In this document: positions 5,203 to 5,240 of the stretch, one piece after another | Position numbering within the stretch: the first letter of the stretch is position 1 | Layout: the number at the start of each line of letters is the position of its first letter | Origin: Gammaproteobacteria bacterium | GTDB lineage: Bacteria; Pseudomonadota; Gammaproteobacteria; Pseudomonadales; Pseudomonadaceae | Assembly: GCA_012735335.1 (NCBI GenBank) | Contig: JAAYHO010000388.1 | Span: 1 to 5,240, forward strand | DNA length: 5,240 nucleotides | Direction: 5' to 3' | The notes under the pieces: generated by a model | The model's database searches: none | Seen by the model: the letters and a program-made list of their open reading frames with translations, nothing else | Told to the model about the DNA's origin: nothing | Program-made: the position numbers and the translations under genes

Positions 5203-5240
5203 TTTCAATTCCTTATGATGTATCAAGACTATCCCTGTCG

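Overview
The window looks like an ordinary piece of chromosome from a GC-rich gammaproteobacterium, most likely a Pseudomonas or Halopseudomonas relative. That placement rests on protein style and gene content (PsiE, Bcr-type MFS, KamA-family protein), not on a marker gene, so it is an inference. There is no rRNA, tRNA, CRISPR array or insertion sequence.

Left part (1-1098). On the minus strand a PaaI-type hotdog thioesterase, cut by the window edge, follows a short-chain dehydrogenase (SDR) that has lost its N-terminal cofactor-binding third. At about 775-790 the SDR remnant abuts, head to head, the last ~106 codons of a Bcr/CflA-type MFS efflux transporter on the plus strand. Both genes lack exactly the ends that should face each other. 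This points to one deletion between two divergent genes, or to a misassembly, and it is the most unusual structure in the window.

Middle-left (1118-2389, minus strand). A likely transcription unit holds a 30-codon ORF with a CxC motif, an atypical SDR/NAD(P)-binding protein whose GTG start overlaps the small ORF's stop (GTGA), and a four-helix PsiE-family membrane protein. Read-through from this unit would now run into the SDR remnant and the thioesterase.

Middle-right (2390-3952). A divergent regulatory region precedes a KamA-family radical SAM/PLP protein resembling lysine 2,3-aminomutase. It stands alone, with no acetyltransferase or other amino-acid-metabolism gene beside it. Its start is uncertain (2606 preferred, 2489 possible), and the putative leader holds a near-perfect palindrome.

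Right part (4050-5202, minus strand). A ParD/ParE type II toxin-antitoxin pair, coupled through TAATG, lies downstream of a DUF2846-type lipoprotein gene. A GC-rich hairpin sits between the lipoprotein and the antitoxin. The toxin gene is visibly less GC-rich than kamA, in keeping with a mobile accessory module.

I find no convincing new multi-gene system. The items most worth a second look are the SDR/MFS junction, the coupled CxC mini-ORF, and the orphan KamA-family enzyme with its leader.
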